Program-made: the position numbers and the translations under genes
The notes under the pieces: model-generated
What the model was told of the DNA's origin: nothing
Database searches by the model: none
What the model saw: the letters and a program-made list of their open reading frames with translations, nothing else
Shown: positions 6,574 through 6,897 of the stretch, piece by piece
How positions within the stretch are numbered: position 1 is the first letter of the stretch
Layout of the letters: each line of letters opens with the position of its first letter
DNA from: Roseibacillus sp.
Lineage (GTDB): Bacteria; Verrucomicrobiota; Verrucomicrobiae; Verrucomicrobiales; Akkermansiaceae
DNA: 6,897 nucleotides
Assembly: GCA_002723015.1 (NCBI GenBank)
Contig: PBNG01000035.1
Coordinates: 20,045 to 26,941, forward strand
Direction of reading: 5' to 3'

Positions 6574-6897
6574 TCACTCCCAGAATACCTGATCAAAGTG
6601 CAGGCCGTAGATCCTCGCCTCGCGCGTGAGTTCAAAGCGCTGGGTCACGGTCTTGGAAACGTGCTCTTTGAGCGTAAATCCGTTCGTCCACTCCACGATT
6701 TGGCGCGTCTTTAGCCCGCCCCCGAGAGGTTTGCTGGTATTGAGGAGGTTCCCGCTTTCGTCAAAGAGAGAGACGGTGATGGTTCCTGACCCCGGATCGC
6801 CGGAAATCTTCATCTCCCTACCCGGGAGACTGACTTTGCTGGTAAGGATGTGGCCGGGCCGGTCGGGGTCCTGAAGGCGAAATCCTGTGCGAATCCC
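6574..6897 (-). CDS. C-terminal part of a large secreted or surface protein, probably glycosidase/sialidase-like (5' end off the window)
   Basis: The minus strand is open from the right edge to TGA at 6574-6576, giving 107 residues of a C-terminus. An internal ATG at 6813 is not taken as the start because the frame continues upstream with sensible protein. The visible part begins with GFRLQDPDRPGHILTSKVSLPGREM, given here only as landmarks: GFRLQDPDRPGH, then ILTSKVSLPG. It continues with TVSLFDESGNLL, IVEWTNGFTL, a VTQRFELT strand and IYGLHFDQVFWE at the end. Alternating hydrophobic residues and 'RFEL...IYGLHFD' resemble the terminal beta-sandwich often seen at the end of GH32/sialidase-like and related carbohydrate-active proteins in PVC bacteria. 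That resemblance is from memory and the catalytic part is not visible, so function is open. The vWA gene follows after 85 bases on the same strand. Confidence 0.7.
   Translation of the reverse strand, partial: GIRTGFRLQDPDRPGHILTSKVSLPGREMKISGDPGSGTITVSLFDESGNLLNTSKPLGGGLKTRQIVEWTNGFTLKEHVSKTVTQRFELTREARIYGLHFDQVFWE

Noticed and set aside
6489..6635. extension of the vWA protein to the upstream ATG at 6635
   Set aside because: It would add 49 basic, low-hydrophobicity residues ahead of the membrane anchor and overlap the upstream coding end, whereas ATG6488 has its own ribosome binding site.

Overview
The window looks like chromosomal DNA of a PVC-group bacterium, most likely a Verrucomicrobiota member, with Planctomycetota as the alternative. 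The main evidence is the first gene. It joins the 'Piru_Ver' type membrane-bound dehydrogenase-like domain, HEAT-like repeats and the matching C-terminal haem-binding (CxxCH) domain, an architecture almost confined to that superphylum. Weak or absent Shine-Dalgarno sites, a Gly-rich 'SFFG' vWA protein and a C-terminal beta-sandwich tail on the last (partial) gene agree with this. No family search was run, so the phylum is inferred from remembered family traits.

Layout: (1) about 1-151 holds at most the last ten codons of an upstream + strand gene and the leader of the first full gene. (2) 152-3265 (+) is a secreted 1037-residue protein with an NPCBM-like carbohydrate-binding domain, a beta-propeller dehydrogenase-like domain, HEAT-like repeats and a c-type cytochrome domain. 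It ends in a clear intrinsic terminator at 3273-3300. (3) 3266-3546 is a 281-base non-coding stretch carrying the leader of the next gene. (4) 3547-5358 (+) is a secreted GH13 alpha-amylase/neopullulanase-like glycosidase with all catalytic residues present. (5) 5359-5438 separates convergent genes and contains a four-tract G-quadruplex motif. (6) 5439-6488 (-) is a single-pass membrane protein with a periplasmic von Willebrand A domain. (7) 6574-6897 (-) is the C-terminal end of a larger protein, probably a glycosidase/sialidase-like or other surface protein, running off the right edge.

Taken together, the window appears to serve extracytoplasmic carbohydrate handling: a secreted alpha-glucan hydrolase, a sugar-binding and possibly sugar-oxidising haem protein, and an envelope vWA protein. 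The terminator after gene one and the long leader of gene two argue that these two are separate transcription units. The two minus-strand genes are 85 bases apart and may be co-transcribed. I saw no mobile element, CRISPR array, tRNA or rRNA, and no clear sign of a wholly new system. The most unusual items are the domain chimera in gene one, the acidic loop before the GH13 nucleophile, and the intergenic G-quadruplex motif.
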